Part shown: positions 1 to 12,500 of the stretch, one piece after another
How the letters are laid out: every line of letters starts with the position of its first letter
Numbering within the stretch: position 1 is the stretch's first letter
DNA from: Advenella kashmirensis WT001
GTDB lineage: Bacteria > Pseudomonadota > Gammaproteobacteria > Burkholderiales > Burkholderiaceae_B
Reading direction: 5' to 3'
DNA: 64,000 nt
Assembly: GCF_000219915.2 (NCBI RefSeq)
Contig: NC_017964.1
Location: forward strand, 3,534,001 to 3,598,000
Made by a program: the position numbers and the translations under genes
Notes under the pieces: generated by a model
The model's database searches: none
What the model saw: only the letters and a program-made list of their open reading frames with translations
What the model was told of the DNA's origin: nothing

Positions 1-1142
1 TTTCTGTGCAGGGACCACGGCCTTGCCGTTGCGCACGAAAGGCAGCGCGGTCACCGTGGCCGGCACCCACTTGCCGCGGATGTCCACTTCAACGGTATCG
101 CCGGCAGCCACGCCCTGGGGCAGACGGGCAAATGCCACAGACACGCCCAGCGTGGGCGACATGGTGCCGCTGGTGACTTCGCCTTCGCCCTGCACGGTGC
201 GTACCCGCATGTGCGCTCGCATCACGCCGCGCTCATTGAGTTTGAGACCGGTAAAGACGTTCTTGCGCGGTGCAGATTCAATGGCCTGGCGGCCGATGAA
301 GTCGCGCTGGGTATCGGTCAGGCTAACTGTCCAGGTAAGTGCTGCCTGCGCCGGCTGGGTCTGCTCGTCCATATCCTGGCCATACAGGTTCATGCCGGCT
401 TCCAGGCGCAGCGTATCGCGCGCACCCAGACCGCAAGGCGCCACTCCCGCGGCGGCCAGGCGGTTCCACAGCGTTTCGGCCTGCGCGGCCGGCAGCACGA
501 TTTCAAAGCCATCTTCGCCGGTATAACCGGTGCGGGCCACCAGCGTGTCGTTGCCGACACTGGCTGCGAAAAACGCCTTGAGCGGTTCAGTGGCCGCCTG
601 CCAGTCGGGATGGATCTGCCAGACCAGTTCCCGGGCTTGCGGGCCTGAACAGCAATCATGGCCAGATCGCGCCGGGGGGTGATGGTGACATCCAGCTTGT
701 GCTCACTGACCACGCGCTGCATCCAGTCAATATCCTTTTGCGCGCAGCCGGCGTTCACAACCACACGCCAGCGGTCATCATCGAAAAAGTAAACAATCAG
801 GTCGTCGATCACCCCGCCTTCGGGGTTCAGCATGCAGCTGTAGAGCGCCTTGCCGGCGATGGCCAGCTTGGCCACATCGTTGGCCAGCAGCAGGCTCAGG
901 AAGCGGCGCGCCTGCAGGCCGGTCACATCGACATTGAGCATATGGGAGACGTCGAACATGCCCGCTTTCTGGCGCACGGCATGGTGTTCGGCCAGTTGCG
1001 AGCCATAGGAAATAGGCATTTCCCAGCCGCCGAAATCGACCATTTTGGCGCCGGCAGCCAGATGGGCCGCGAACAGGGGCGTGCGATTCAGTTCAGAGGG
1101 GGGAGCGCTTGCCGCGGTCGGGGGAGTTGTCTGTGTAGACAT
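1..1142 (-). CDS. gcvT: Aminomethyltransferase GcvT (glycine cleavage T protein), 3' part outside window, frameshifted
   Basis: T protein of the glycine cleavage system; it transfers the methylene group of the aminomethyl-lipoyl H protein to tetrahydrofolate and releases ammonia. The N-terminal half is clear from the run around [17 protein letters not shown] and the FDVSHM motif. Reading stops making sense at about 648, where a CAG GGC CCG context has lost one G; in the next frame the family sequence ([10 protein letters not shown], later MNLYGQDMD) continues to the window edge. I chose ATG 1142 (MSTQTT) rather than the longer frame from 1193. A tandem glycine riboswitch precedes it, so expression should rise with glycine. 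The frameshift looks like a sequencing error. Confidence 0.93.
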
Positions 1143-1210
1143 GCTTGCACCTGTTGAAAAGGATTGAAGGTCGCAGCGCACAGGTTTCACCACGAAACCG
1201 GCGCTTGTCG

Positions 1211-1432
1211 CCCTCTGTCCTTTTGCCTGAGAGTTGTAGCGCGCTTTGGACTGGCCTGATGGCGCAGCACAGCGCGTTTCCCCTTCGGCGCCTTAATGAA
1301 AAGGTCTCTCCAGAGTGCCTTACCGGCCGGGCCGGTGATTGTGCGGTACATGGACCTGAGCGATTCCGGGCGAATTGCGCCTTCGGTGGCAACATGACGG
1401 GCTGGTAGCCGGCTGCTGCTCTCTCCCACGAC
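1211..1432 (-). promoter_or_regulatory. Tandem glycine riboswitch
   Basis: Read on the minus strand, two aptamer cores follow each other: a first one opening with GGGAGAGAGC and containing GCCACCGAAGG and CGCTCAGGTCCATGTACCG, then a second opening with CTGGAGAGACC and containing GGCGCCGAAGG and AACTCTCAGGCAAAAGGACAG. These are the conserved elements of the gcvT RNA motif. It lies about 70 bases upstream of the gcvT start, the usual position for the on-switch controlling glycine cleavage genes. Confidence 0.95.
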
Positions 1433-1631
1433 AATTTAAAAGCATGCGAAAGGATACAGGCAAACGGCAAAAAAATCCATTATGACAACCCCCATACTCA
1501 ATTTTTTACCGCCATCGCCCCCCTGCCCGGGCGGCACGCGGCGGCCGATTTACAAGTGCGCAAGTTAGCAGAGGTTAGCCGGCGTTATGGCATTGTTACC
1601 GTGCCAATACGAACTGTTACATCTTATAGTT

Positions 1632-1814
1632 TCAATTAAATAATTCTTTGGAAAAGAGATAGAATACACTTGACCACAAGCAATTGTCACTCGTGGCAGT
1701 ACCCTCACACACGAGTGTCATCATGTTGCGGTACACTAGCCATCCGCTGGTGAACGTCAGCATAAAACACAACAATATCAGATACAGAACACACGTTTTC
1801 ATTAGCAGCTTCAT
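1632..1814 (-). CDS. Possible small membrane peptide (60 aa)
   Basis: An open frame whose first 28 residues are strongly hydrophobic (KTCVLYLILLCFMLTFTSGW) and could form a signal anchor, followed by a short polar tail with two cysteines. No good ribosome binding site is visible and I do not recognise a family. The surrounding stretch 1433-1898 otherwise shows nothing coding; it must hold the gcvT promoter and the promoter of the rightward gene at 1899. Confidence 0.2.
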   Translation of the reverse strand: MKLLMKTCVLYLILLCFMLTFTSGWLVYRNMMTLVCEGTATSDNCLWSSVFYLFSKELFN

Positions 1815-1898
1815 TAGCGAGCGGGTCTATTTTCAGAGCAGCTCGCCACTGCAGTCAGCATCAAGCGCCCTAGTGGCAACTACATAAGGAGTACTATT

Positions 1899-2231
1899 AT
1901 GGATAACGGTTTCTACGCAACAGTGATCGCAGATTCCAAAGCCCACGCCGGAGTGACGGTCGTAGAAGACAACAAGGTCCGGGGGGGCGACGCCCATTAC
2001 CTGTATTCAGGCACCATCCAGGCCGATGGCAACGATGAAATCGTCGCCAACCTGAAAATCAAAGCCTATACCGCGGTCGACCAGTCTTTCGGCACCGACG
2101 AAAACAGCTTTGAGCTATCCCTGATGGGCGGCAAAACCGATAGCGGTTTTCGCCTGACGGGCTATTCACCCAGCGGTCGTGAAATCGTCATCGACGCGCG
2201 GAAAATCGCCAATATTGACCTGGGCTTCTAA
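1899..2231 (+). CDS. GrlR-like small protein (110 aa)
   Basis: A short soluble protein resembling the GrlR fold family: a DGFY-like opening (NGFYATVIADS), a VRGGD turn followed by YLYSGTI near residues 30-40, and alternating strands ending in a predicted-strand C terminus. GrlR proteins are beta-barrel regulators, best known as repressors of the enteropathogenic type III secretion locus, but most family members are orphans of unknown role. The start follows a good AAGGAG site. No type III genes are in the window. Family assignment is from remembered motifs and is moderate. Confidence 0.6.
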   Translation: MDNGFYATVIADSKAHAGVTVVEDNKVRGGDAHYLYSGTIQADGNDEIVANLKIKAYTAVDQSFGTDENSFELSLMGGKTDSGFRLTGYSPSGREIVIDARKIANIDLGF

Positions 2232-2434
2232 AAGCGTCATCCAGGGGTGACCGGACCGGCATTCACATTCTTATAATTTATAGGGCGGTCGCCACAGGCG
2301 GCCGTCAGCCGGACCGGCACCTTGCGTGCACACGTTAATCTGAACCCATTGCCTGCCCGTTGAAAACACAACGACAGTACAGGCACATCACCCACATTCT
2401 GCAGTCCCGCCCTGTCACACGCCTGCGTACTCTG

Positions 2435-3637
2435 TCACGCTGACAGCGCGCGCCCGCAAGCCATCGCAGAGGCCCAGGCCCACTGAAAGTTGTAACCACC
2501 CAGCCAGCCGGTCACGTCGACCACCTCGCCAATAAAATACAGTCCCGGCACCTTGCGTGCCTGCATGGATTTCTGGTCCAGCTCGCGGGTATCCACGCCG
2601 CCACGCATTACTTCGGCTTTTTTGTAACCCACCGTTCCGGACGGGGTCAGAACCCACGGTTGCGCACTGTCTGCCAGCTGCGTCAGCGGCTTGTCGGCCA
2701 TATCGGCCAGCCGCTGCGTCGGCAGCATGCCCCGGTATTGCAGCCAGTTCTCGGCCAGTCGGCGTGGCCACACTTCGCTCAGGGCATGGGCCAGGCTTTG
2801 CTTGCTGCCCTTTTTGCGCTGCACCAGCTCCTGCGCCAGTTGCCGGCCTGGCAGCAGATCAATATGGATGGGGGTGTCCGGTTCCCAGTAGCTGGAAATT
2901 TGCAGGATGCCCGGGCCCGACAGGCCGCGATGGGTAAACAGCAAGTCCTCATCGAACAGGCCCCGGCGTTTACCCTGTCCCGTTTCCAGCCGGGCCGGCA
3001 CCGCCAGGCCCGAGAGTTCGGCAAACGGTTTCCAGCTTTGCTGATCGAAGGTCAGCGGCACCAGCGCGGGTCGGGGCTCAATAGTTTTCAGGCCGAACTG
3101 GCGCGCCGCCTTCAATCCGAAATCGGTCGCCCCCAACTGGGGAATGGCCATGCCGCCGGTCGCAATCACCAGCTTGTCGGCGCTCAGCGTGCCGCTTGCG
3201 GTCTGCACCGTAAAGCGGCCGTTTTCCTGGCCAATTGCGGTCACGGGCGCTTGCATGCGTCGCTTGACTCCACCCTTGTCGCACTCGGCCACCAGCATGT
3301 CGATAATCTGCTCGCTGCTGTCGTCGCAAAACAGCTGACCCTTGTGCTTCTCATGCCAGGCAATGCCATGGCTGCGCACCAGCGTCAGAAAGTCCTCGGG
3401 GGTATAGGCAGACAGGGCCGATCGGCAGAACGCCGGATTGGCCGACAAAAACTGCTGCCAGGTGGTACCGATATTAGTGAAATTGCAGCGACCGCCGCCG
3501 GAGATCCGGATTTTTTCAGCCAGCCGGCTGGCGTGATCCAGCAAAACCACCCGCTGGCCACGCTGGCCGGCCACCGCCGCACACATCAGGCCGGCAGCAC
3601 CGGCGCCGATGATCACGACATCAACAGAATCACTCAT
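2435..3637 (-). CDS. BaiN/YhiN-type FAD-dependent oxidoreductase (HI0933 family)
   Basis: A 400-residue flavoprotein. The N terminus carries the dinucleotide-binding motif VVIIGAGAAGLMCA, followed by the family signature EKIRISGGGRCNFTN at about residues 40-55, and the C-terminal FAD motif GLYFIGEVVDVTGWLGGYN with the GGYNFQWAWASG-like end. The cellular reaction of this family is not settled (possible reductase). Its ATG overlaps the stop of the upstream decarboxylase (ATGAGTGA), so the two are probably translationally coupled. Length is normal and the frame is intact. Confidence 0.9.
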   Translation of the reverse strand: MSDSVDVVIIGAGAAGLMCAAVAGQRGQRVVLLDHASRLAEKIRISGGGRCNFTNIGTTWQQFLSANPAFCRSALSAYTPEDFLTLVRSHGIAWHEKHKGQLFCDDSSEQIIDMLVAECDKGGVKRRMQAPVTAIGQENGRFTVQTASGTLSADKLVIATGGMAIPQLGATDFGLKAARQFGLKTIEPRPALVPLTFDQQSWKPFAELSGLAVPARLETGQGKRRGLFDEDLLFTHRGLSGPGILQISSYWEPDTPIHIDLLPGRQLAQELVQRKKGSKQSLAHALSEVWPRRLAENWLQYRGMLPTQRLADMADKPLTQLADSAQPWVLTPSGTVGYKKAEVMRGGVDTRELDQKSMQARKVPGLYFIGEVVDVTGWLGGYNFQWAWASAMACGRALSA

Positions 3638-5893
3638 CCAGTCTTAAGCAGTCCACGTAGAAAAAGTCGCGACCATCATCCTCAACCACATGGCCCAGGC
3701 CATGGATAAAGGTTTCGAAGCCCGGAAATTTCGCATTGAAACCGCGCGCAAACTTCAGGTACTCCACAATGGTCTTGTTAAAGCGCTCACCCGGAATCAG
3801 CAGCGGAATGCCCGGAGGATACGGCGTGAGCAGCACCCCGGTCACGCGGCCTTCCAGCTCGTCCAGCGGCACACGCTCCACTTCGCGGTGCGCCATTTTG
3901 GCAAACGCATCCGAAGGCTTGAGCGCCGGCACCATATCCGACAAATAGACTTCGGTGGTCAGGCGCGCCACATCATGCTGGCTGTAGGCCTCATGAATTT
4001 TCTGGCACAGATCGCGCAGGCCCATGCGTTCATACTGTTTAAAGTCGGCGCAGAACTCGGGCAGGATACGCCACAGCGGCGCATTGCGATCATAATCATC
4101 CTTGAACTGCTGCAGCGCCGTCACCAGCGTATTCCAGCGGCCCTTGGTAATGCCGATAGTAAACAGGATGAAGAACGAATACAGGCCGGTTTTTTCCACC
4201 ACAATGCCGTGCTCGGCCAGGTACTTGGACACCAGCGCCGCAGGAATGCCACTGTCGGCAAAATGACCGTCAATATCCAGCCCCGGCGTAATAATGGTCG
4301 CCTTGATCGGATCCAGCATATTGAAGTTCTCGGCCAGGTCGCCAAAGCCGTGCCACTCGTCGCCAGACTCCAGCACCCAGTCCTCCTGAAAGCCGATACC
4401 TTCGGAAACCAGGCGATTCGGTCCCCAGACCTTGAACCACCAGTCATTGCGACCATACTCCGAGGCCACCTTGCGCATGGCGCGGCGAAAATCCAGGGCT
4501 TCGCGGATACTTTCTGCAACCAGGGCGGTGCCGCCGGGCGGCTCCATCATGGCGGCCGACACATCGCACGACGCAATAATCGCGTACTGCGGTGAGGTAG
4601 AGGTATGCATCAGAAATGCTTCGTTGAAAATATTGCGATCCAGCTTGCGGTTCTCGGACTCCTGCACCACAATCTGCGACGCCTGGGAGATGCCGGCAAG
4701 CAGCTTATGCGTGGAGTGCGTGGCAAATACCATCGCGTCCTTGCTGCGTGGCCGGTTCGGGCCGATAGCGTGCATATTGGCATAAAACTCATGGAATGCC
4801 GCATGTGGCAGCCAGGCTTCGTCAAAGTGCAGCGTATCAACGATAGTGCCCAGTTTTTCCTTGATCATCTCCACGTTGTAGATCACGCCATCATAGGTAC
4901 TTTGCGTGAGCGTCAGAATGCGCGGCGTCTTGTTCTTGAGCTCGCGGGCAAACGGATTGGCTTCGATTTTCTTCTGAATGCTTTCAGGATCGAACTCTTC
5001 CAGCGGAATGGGGCCGATAATACCCAGGTGGTTGCGCGTAGGGCGCAAAAACACCGGTATTGCACCTGTCATGGTAATGGCGTGCAGGATAGATTTATGA
5101 CAATTGCGATCGACCACCACCACGTCATCGTTGGCCACGTTGGCATGCCACACCACCTTGTTGGAGGTGGAGGTGCCATTGGTCACGAAGTAGCAGTGAT
5201 CGGCATGAAAGATACGTGCCGCGTTGCGCTCTGACTCGGCCACCGGACCGGTATGGTCCAGCAGCTGGCCCAGTTCCTCAACCGCATTGCACACGTCTGC
5301 GCGCAACATATTTTCACCAAAGAACTGGTGAAACATCTGCCCCACCGGCTTTTCAGAAACGCCACGCCGCCGGAGTGACCCGGGCAATGCCAGGAGTAGG
5401 AACCATCCTGCGCATACTTGACCAGCTCGCGGAAAAACGGCGGCGAGAGCCCGTCCAGATAGCTCTTGGATTCGCGAATAATATGGCGCGCCACAAACTC
5501 GGGTGTGTCTTCGAACATATGAATGAAACCATGCAGTTCACGCAGGATGTCATTGGGAATATGCTCGGAGGTGCGGGTCTCGCCATACAGATAAATGGGG
5601 ATGTCTTCATTGCGAAAGCGCAGCTCGCCAATAAAGGTTCGCAAATTGCGGATGGCATGCGCCACGTCTTCGCGCGAGTCCACATCGAACTCTTCATCGT
5701 CAATGGACAGAATAAAGGCGCTGGCCCGGCTTTGCTGCTGGGCAAACGAACTTAAGTCGCCATAACTGGTTACGCCAAGAACCTCGACGCCTTCTGCCTT
5801 GATGGCATCGGCAAGGGCACGAATACCGAAACCGGACGCGCTGTCCGAGCGGAAGTCTTCGTCAATGATGACGATGGGAAAACGAAATTTCAT
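3630..5893 (-). CDS. Orn/Lys/Arg decarboxylase, PLP fold type I (frameshifted)
   Basis: A large PLP-dependent basic amino acid decarboxylase of about 754 codons. The N-terminal receiver-like wing domain runs from MKFRFPIVIIDEDF; the PLP domain contains WHCPGHSGG, TNGTSTSNK and the lysine site ATHSTHKLLAGISQAS; a C-terminal domain closes with the FETFIHGLGHVVED run. At about 5352 one C of AAAAGCCCGG is missing and the frame changes, which I take as a sequencing error. It is the middle gene of a leftward cluster dcd-decarboxylase-flavoprotein (34-base gap before it, 8-base overlap after it). Arginine, lysine or ornithine as substrate cannot be told from sequence alone. Confidence 0.88.
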
Positions 5894-5927
5894 CGGGTAC
5901 TCCTGGCTGGCTGATCAAATAGCCTGA

Positions 5928-6491
5928 TTATGTTCTTGGAAGTGTGACGCCTTGTTGACCCTGATACTTCCCGCCACGATCGCGATATGATGTTTCGCAT
6001 ACCTCGTCGCCCTGCAGGAACAGAAACTGGGCACATCCCTCGCCGGCATAGATTTTTGCGGGCAGCGGCGTTGTGTTGGAAAACTCCAGCGTAACATGGC
6101 CTTCCCACTCGGGCTCCAGCGGAGTCACGTTCACGATAATGCCGCAACGCGCGTACGTGCTTTTGCCCAGGCAGACGGTAAGCACTTCGCGCGGGATGCG
6201 GAAATACTCAACGGTGCGGGCAAGCGCAAACGAGTTCGGCGGAATAATGCAAACATCACCCTTGAAATCCACAAAGGATTTCTCGTCGAAGTTCTTCGGA
6301 TCCACAATCGTGGAATTGATGTTGGTAAAAATTTTGAACTCGTCAGCGCAACGCACGTCGTAACCATAGCTGCTGGTGCCGTAGCTTACGATCTTTTGCC
6401 CGTTATGCTCGCGCACCTGACCCGCCTCGAAAGGGGTGATCATGCCGTCTTGCGCCGCCTGCCGAATCCACCGGTCGTTCTTGATACTCAT
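5928..6491 (-). CDS. dcd: dCTP deaminase
   Basis: Converts dCTP to dUTP plus ammonia, feeding dTMP synthesis. The 187-residue protein is full length and has the family landmarks [13 protein letters not shown], the [14 protein letters not shown] stretch, [10 protein letters not shown] and the catalytic region [17 protein letters not shown] with its glutamate. It is intact and is the first gene of the leftward cluster with the decarboxylase. Confidence 0.96.
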   Translation of the reverse strand: MSIKNDRWIRQAAQDGMITPFEAGQVREHNGQKIVSYGTSSYGYDVRCADEFKIFTNINSTIVDPKNFDEKSFVDFKGDVCIIPPNSFALARTVEYFRIPREVLTVCLGKSTYARCGIIVNVTPLEPEWEGHVTLEFSNTTPLPAKIYAGEGCAQFLFLQGDEVCETSYRDRGGKYQGQQGVTLPRT

Positions 6492-6576
6492 AGACTGTAT
6501 CTCTCTGCTGGGGTCTGCCCCGAAGGGAAAAGCGCCATTGTAGCCCCTGCGGCTGCAGGGGAGTATGCATTTTTCA

Positions 6577-9500
6577 TCAGTCCCTGAAAAACCGACGATA
6601 GACCAGTTCCAGCCCGTTAACGGTGCCGCCCTTGATATCGGCCGACAGGTTCCTGAAAAGCCGGTAGCTGCCGCGCAGCACGGTACCGGTGCCGGCCATG
6701 GCCTGCTCTACACTCACTGTCATGCCGTTTTCAAATTTCTTGCTGGCCACGAAAAACTGCTGGGACAGGTCGCTCGACGATTCCTGGTTGACGCTGGAAG
6801 CCACTGTTTTTTCGGGCAGAACCGTACCGGACTTGCCGACATTGCCCGAACGGATGGCAATATCGTCCAGACCCAGCTTGCGATAGAATGGTTCACCCCC
6901 GCCCACAATGGACGAGCCCACCGAGAACAGCAGGGCCGCGTCGCTGCCGCTGCTGTCGGGGCCACGCCCCATCAGCAACCAGGACAGTTTTTCCACCTCG
7001 CTCACATCCGGATAGGACACCAGATCAATCTTGGGCTTTCTGGCCGTGCCCACTACCTTGACCCCGGCCTCTACATCCAGGCCGGTGCGCAAGGCTTCGA
7101 TATCCAGGATCGGATTGGCCAGGTTACCCTGGAAGGTGATGCGACCACGACGGATCTGCAGGCGCTGTCCATACGCTTCGATTGCCCCGCCGCGAGTACG
7201 GAAGGCGCCCACGCCGGTCAGTTGGTTCTTTTCCTGAATCACGTTGAGCGACCCCACCAGGCCGGAGTCCAGCCCCAGCCCCACGATATAAAAGCGCTTG
7301 CCCAGGTCCACCGTAAAATCCAGCGTCAGGTCCAGGGGAGACTCTTCCTTGACTACCTTGGTCTGGCCCGGCTTGAGCACAATCACATCGCCATCCACGG
7401 CCGGCACACTGCCCAGAATATCCACGCTGGCCCAGCCGGCATCGGCCGTGACCTTGCCCTTGATATCCACCTTGGGCAGGGCGCATTAATATCCACATCG
7501 CCGCTGATCATCACAAAGCGATCGGACCGTTGAATAATCGGATAATGATCGAAGACGATCCGGAAATCGCCCTTGCTGGTGTTCAGGTTCCATTTGCCGG
7601 TAATGCCCAATGAACCATTCTGTGCCTCTGCATTATCGTCAATCCATTTCTTGGTGCGCCATTCATTGGCCTTAATGCGGATCACCGACGGAAAGCGCAG
7701 CGTGTTTATAACCACCTGGTTGTCGCGCAGGGTAGCCTCCAGCGTGCCATCGAGCAGGCGGATGCCGTTGTCGATTTCCACGATTTTCACTTTGGAACCG
7801 GAAATTTTGCCGCTGGTCGTCCATTGGCCATTGGCGCGCGATTGCGCGGTCACATTCAGCGCCACGGCTCCGCCCAAATCCAGCATATCGCCGGTGAGCG
7901 GCCCCATCCAGCTGATGTCGGCCAGTTTGCCGTTAAGCGTGATTTTTGAGCCGCCATTCAGATTCGGCGCCAGCCCGTTGAACGCGATGGCCCCGGTTCC
8001 TTTCAGATTGCCTTTGTTTTGCGTATCAAAGGCCAGATTCAGATTGGCAGTACTGGTGGTGGCGCCGGTCTTGTTAAAGGTGGCGCCCACCAGCATATTG
8101 TTCAGGCCCAGCGGAATTGGCGTTGCCGCAGGGATCATGAAATCGCCGCTGACGCGCTTGACGGCAGTCTTGCCGGTGAGTGCGCCATCAAAGGCCAGAT
8201 CCCAGTCGAAATCAAGCACCAGCGAGGTTTCCTGCGGCGCGCGCTTGCGCCGGTCGATAATCCCGGTATTGGCGTTTTGCGCTGCCTGGGCAGCCGGATC
8301 GACCAGCTTTTGCATATCACGAATGAAAGCCGGGCTCAGTACAAAACGGCGAATGGAACCCTTGGTCTGCCACTTGCCGTTGCTGCCCGTGGTGCCATCC
8401 TGATTGATCACGATGCTGTGTTTACCCGGCAGGCCGATATTAATGTTCGATGGTCCGGCTTCCCAGGCCGGCAGCCCGCCTTCTGCCGCAGGGGCAAACG
8501 CCAGTGCCCACGGCTTATCCTGTTCCACGGTAATCCCTGCGTGCTGTACGTCCAGCGTAGCGAGCGTGCCGCGCCAGCCTTCTATGCCCTGCTCGTTCTT
8601 GCTCCAGGAACCATCAGCAGCCAAACGGAAATTGACCGGTGCCTTGCCCAATTCCCGGGACTTGCCCTGCGAGAACATGCCCTTCAGATCAAGCGCGTGT
8701 TTGGCGACCATGCCCTTGACGGTGCCATCCACGGTGACGCTGCCAGGCAGGCCGGGCCAGAACGAAGACAGGGCCGGTGCGTCCACGTCCAGCGTCAGCA
8801 CGCTGTCGGCCTGGCCGAAAGCGCCTTTGCTGCGTATCTTGTTGCTGCCCAGAGTCAGGTCGATATTGGCCGCCGGCACCTGGAAGGCATTCAAGTCTAT
8901 ACCCGTGCTGCCCTGGCCGCCCAGGCCAAATCGCGCACCGCCAGGTCCACAGACCCGACCAGCGGTTTGTCATTCCAGATACTGCCTTTGTCAAAACGGC
9001 CCTTGATGGTCGCTGATTTGATGGCCGTGGGCGAGAACATATCCACATCGGCCGTCAGATCGGTACTAAGCAAGGTGCGGGGGATACTGTCTGCCATCAG
9101 CTTGCTGACCGGCAACGCCTTGGAATTAACACGCATATGAATGCGGTCTGATTCGTCCTGTCCGCCCTTGGGCGAGACCAGCGCTTCCAGCGTCAGCGTT
9201 GCGCCGTCGCGCAGGGCAAGATCAGCCTTGGCATCGCGCAGCAACAGCGGCGTTGCCATATCCAGTTTTACATCCGCATTCAGATGTGATTTTTCCCCGG
9301 TGGCGCTGGCTGTTACGACGTAGCCATCCTGCACCTGCGGCGTTTGCTGCGGTTCAATGTCAAATGCAATCGTGTCAAAATCCAGCGGCACCGGGGTCCT
9401 GAAGGGCAACACGCCCGTGCCGTCGGTGCGCATAATATGCGCCGAGCCGGTCAGCATCTGGTTGAATGCCAGATCCCAGTCCGCATCCAGCGTGATGTCC

Positions 9501-12500
9501 TTGTCGGCCACGGCGTTGGCTGCCGCGCGCTTGTCACTGTTGCCCTCGGCTTTTTTGCTGCCTGCCGTAGCCGCCGCCAGCGCCTTGTCCGCAGCCTGCG
9601 TGGCGGCCAGCGCCGCTGCCGGGTCTTCGGCTGTAAAGGCTTTTTGCAGATTCATCAGGTATTGCGGATTAATGACCAGATCCTTAATCTGCCCTTTGGT
9701 CTGCCACTGGCTGCCATTACCGCCAGACTCGCCAGGCAGAATCTGCGCACTGCGATTCTCGGGCAGATCCAGCACAAACCGCGAGGCCGTGGTGGCCCAC
9801 TGCATGGGATGCCGGCCATCGGCCGGCAGAAACGACAGGGACAGCGGGCTTTGCTGCTGCAGTCGCAACTCGGTATGACGCAACTGCAAATCTTCCAGCA
9901 CGCCCACCCAGCCTTCCTGGCCGCCCTCCACTTTGTCCCAGGCGCCCTGGATATTCAGGCCGAACACCACCGGCGCTTTGCCCAGCGCGCGACTGGGCGC
10001 CTGTGCATACATACCGTAAACTTGCGCGCGATGATTGGTCACGCGGCCATCGACCACCGCATTGACCAGCGCACTGCCCGGCAGGGATGGCCAGAAATTG
10101 GCCAGTGCCGGTGCGTTCACGTCCAGATACAACTGGCTGGCATCCTGTCCAAAGCCGCCATACGCTGTGATCCGGTTATTACCCAGCGTCAGGTCCACAT
10201 CCGTGTCGCTGATCTGCAGCTTGTCCAGATTCGGCTTGATAGTGCGATCGGCCTGCTGCTGTTCCGGCTGCTTATCAAAAATACCTGCCAGGTGCACCTT
10301 GCTGCCAATTGTGCCGGCCAGCGGCTTGTCATTCCATGTGCTGCCTGGGCCAATTGTGCATCCAGGTTCACATCCGCGATTTCGCGTTTGCCCGGCAGCG
10401 TATCGGCAACCAGCAACACGGTGCCGTTAAGCAGCGAGGCCGGCGTGGCGCCCGCCGACAGGGCCTGCAGATTCAGCGCCTGCAACCCGACCTTGGCGGT
10501 CAGTCTATCGGTCCCTTCACTAACGCCGGCGATGGTTTCAATATCTGCGTTCACTGCAGCGCCATCGGTCAATGCCAGTTGCACCTTGCCATCACGCAAC
10601 GGAATCACATTTGCCATAGCCAGATTCAGCGTGGCATCCAGGCTGGACTGCGGGCCCTGCCCCTGCGCGGCAATGGCCAGCAGCGGATTTTTTTCATCCT
10701 GGCGCGTTTCATTCAGCTTGATGCGCAGTGTCTCAAAATCTACCGGGATGTTCTGCACCAGCGGCACGAACCGATCGCCGGCCGTGCGCTGCACATTGAT
10801 CTCACCCTGCAGGCCATTTTCCGTAGCTATATTCCAGTCGCCATCGAACACAATATCCGGAAAGCTGCCGGCGGTTTTCTGCGCCAGCGCCCTGGCAGCA
10901 GCATCCCGCGCTGTTTTGTCAGTTGCATTGGCCGGCTGCGCATCGCCGGCGGCCGTCATCCTGGCCACTTCGTCCATCAACCTGTCGCTGATCGTCAGGT
11001 TGGTAAAGGATCCCGCTGTTGTCACGCCCAGGGCATTGCCACTGGCCTTGTCCAGCTTGATCTGTGCTTCGGAGCCGCCGGGCAGGGTCAGGCCCAGCGC
11101 GCTAGGCCCGGCCGCCCATACATTCTGCACACCGGTTGCGTTCGGACTGAACAACAGAGGCAAGGCATCGCGCTCGCGCACGCGCACCCCGGCATGCGCC
11201 AGGTTCAATGCGGCCAGCTCGCCTTCCCAGCCGTCAATCCCGTCTGCCAACCTGTGCCATTTTCCGTTGATGGTGGCCGACAGGTCCAGCGGCGCCTTGC
11301 CCAGGGTTTTTGCAGCGCCCTGGTTGACCTTGCCGCTGATATCGATCGCATGTTGGGCAATCGTGCCGGCCAGTGTGCCAGAGAGCTTGGCCGTACCGTT
11401 AACGCCATCGACCAGCTGGCCCAGCTTGGGCGCATCCACACTCAAACGCAGCACGCTTTCCTGCTGCCCGAAGCTGCCCGATGTGGTGATACTGTTTTCA
11501 CCCAGTTGCAGATCAATATCTGCCTTGCGAATATTCAGGCGGTTCAGGTCCACCAGCGTAGTCGACGTTTGTATTGCATCTGTGGTTGCGGCGGTTTGCT
11601 GCGCCTTCTCAAGCGCATCCTCGCCCTTGGCCGTGGTAACGGTTTTGCCTTCCGCCTGGGCCTGGCGTGCGGCCGCGGCCTTGATATTGTCGGCAACGGC
11701 CTGGGCCATTTGCTCGCCATCAACAATCCGGCGCTGCGTCAGAACGCCCTGCGAATCAATATCAATATCCAGGTCGGCGGCCAGCGGTTTGCCCTGCAGA
11801 CGGCTTTCGCCATCGACCGTGCCTTTCAATTGCAATCCCTGCACATTGGACAGACCAAGAACATCTGCCACAAATGTCATATCGCTAGTCAATACCGAAT
11901 CGGCCGCCCCCTGTTGCCCCTTGAGCGTGAGCCGCTGGCTGGCAAAAGAGCCGGCAAGGCGGTCAGACTCTGCCGCGCCTGTTTTTCCTTTTTGTCCAGC
12001 TTGAACTGCAGGCCAGAGGCGTCGCCCAGCTTGACGTTCACATTGGCCTGGTTCAATGGAATTCCGCCACCCATCACGCCCAGGTTCAACGACGCATCCA
12101 CGTGCGCGCCCTGGCCGCTGCCCTGCAAGGTCACGCCCAGTTTTTCCAGATCGCCGGCCACTTGCGTGTGCAGATCAAATGTGCAATCACGCTGCTGCAG
12201 CGCGCCGGTCAGCACGCCGCCAATCTGCACGAACTGGCTCAGGCATACCGGCGACTGTTTGTTTTGCGTCGCCAGTTTGGCATTCAAATCCAGCTTCATC
12301 GGATACGGGCTTTTGATGGATTCCACTTCCAGCGTACCGTTCAGATCTGCCTCGGTCTGCGGATGCGACACGTGCACGCTTTTGAGCGTGCCTTTGGCAT
12401 GCTGGTCAATGATCAGCAAATCGGTCAGACTGAAATTGCTCAGCCCCACGGGCAGGCCCGACCCATCGGGCATCAGCAGGCAAAATCGCCTACATCCAGC

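Noticed and set aside
5183..5893. Separate response-regulator-like gene before the decarboxylase
   Set aside because: It is the N-terminal wing domain of the same decarboxylase, split by one lost base.
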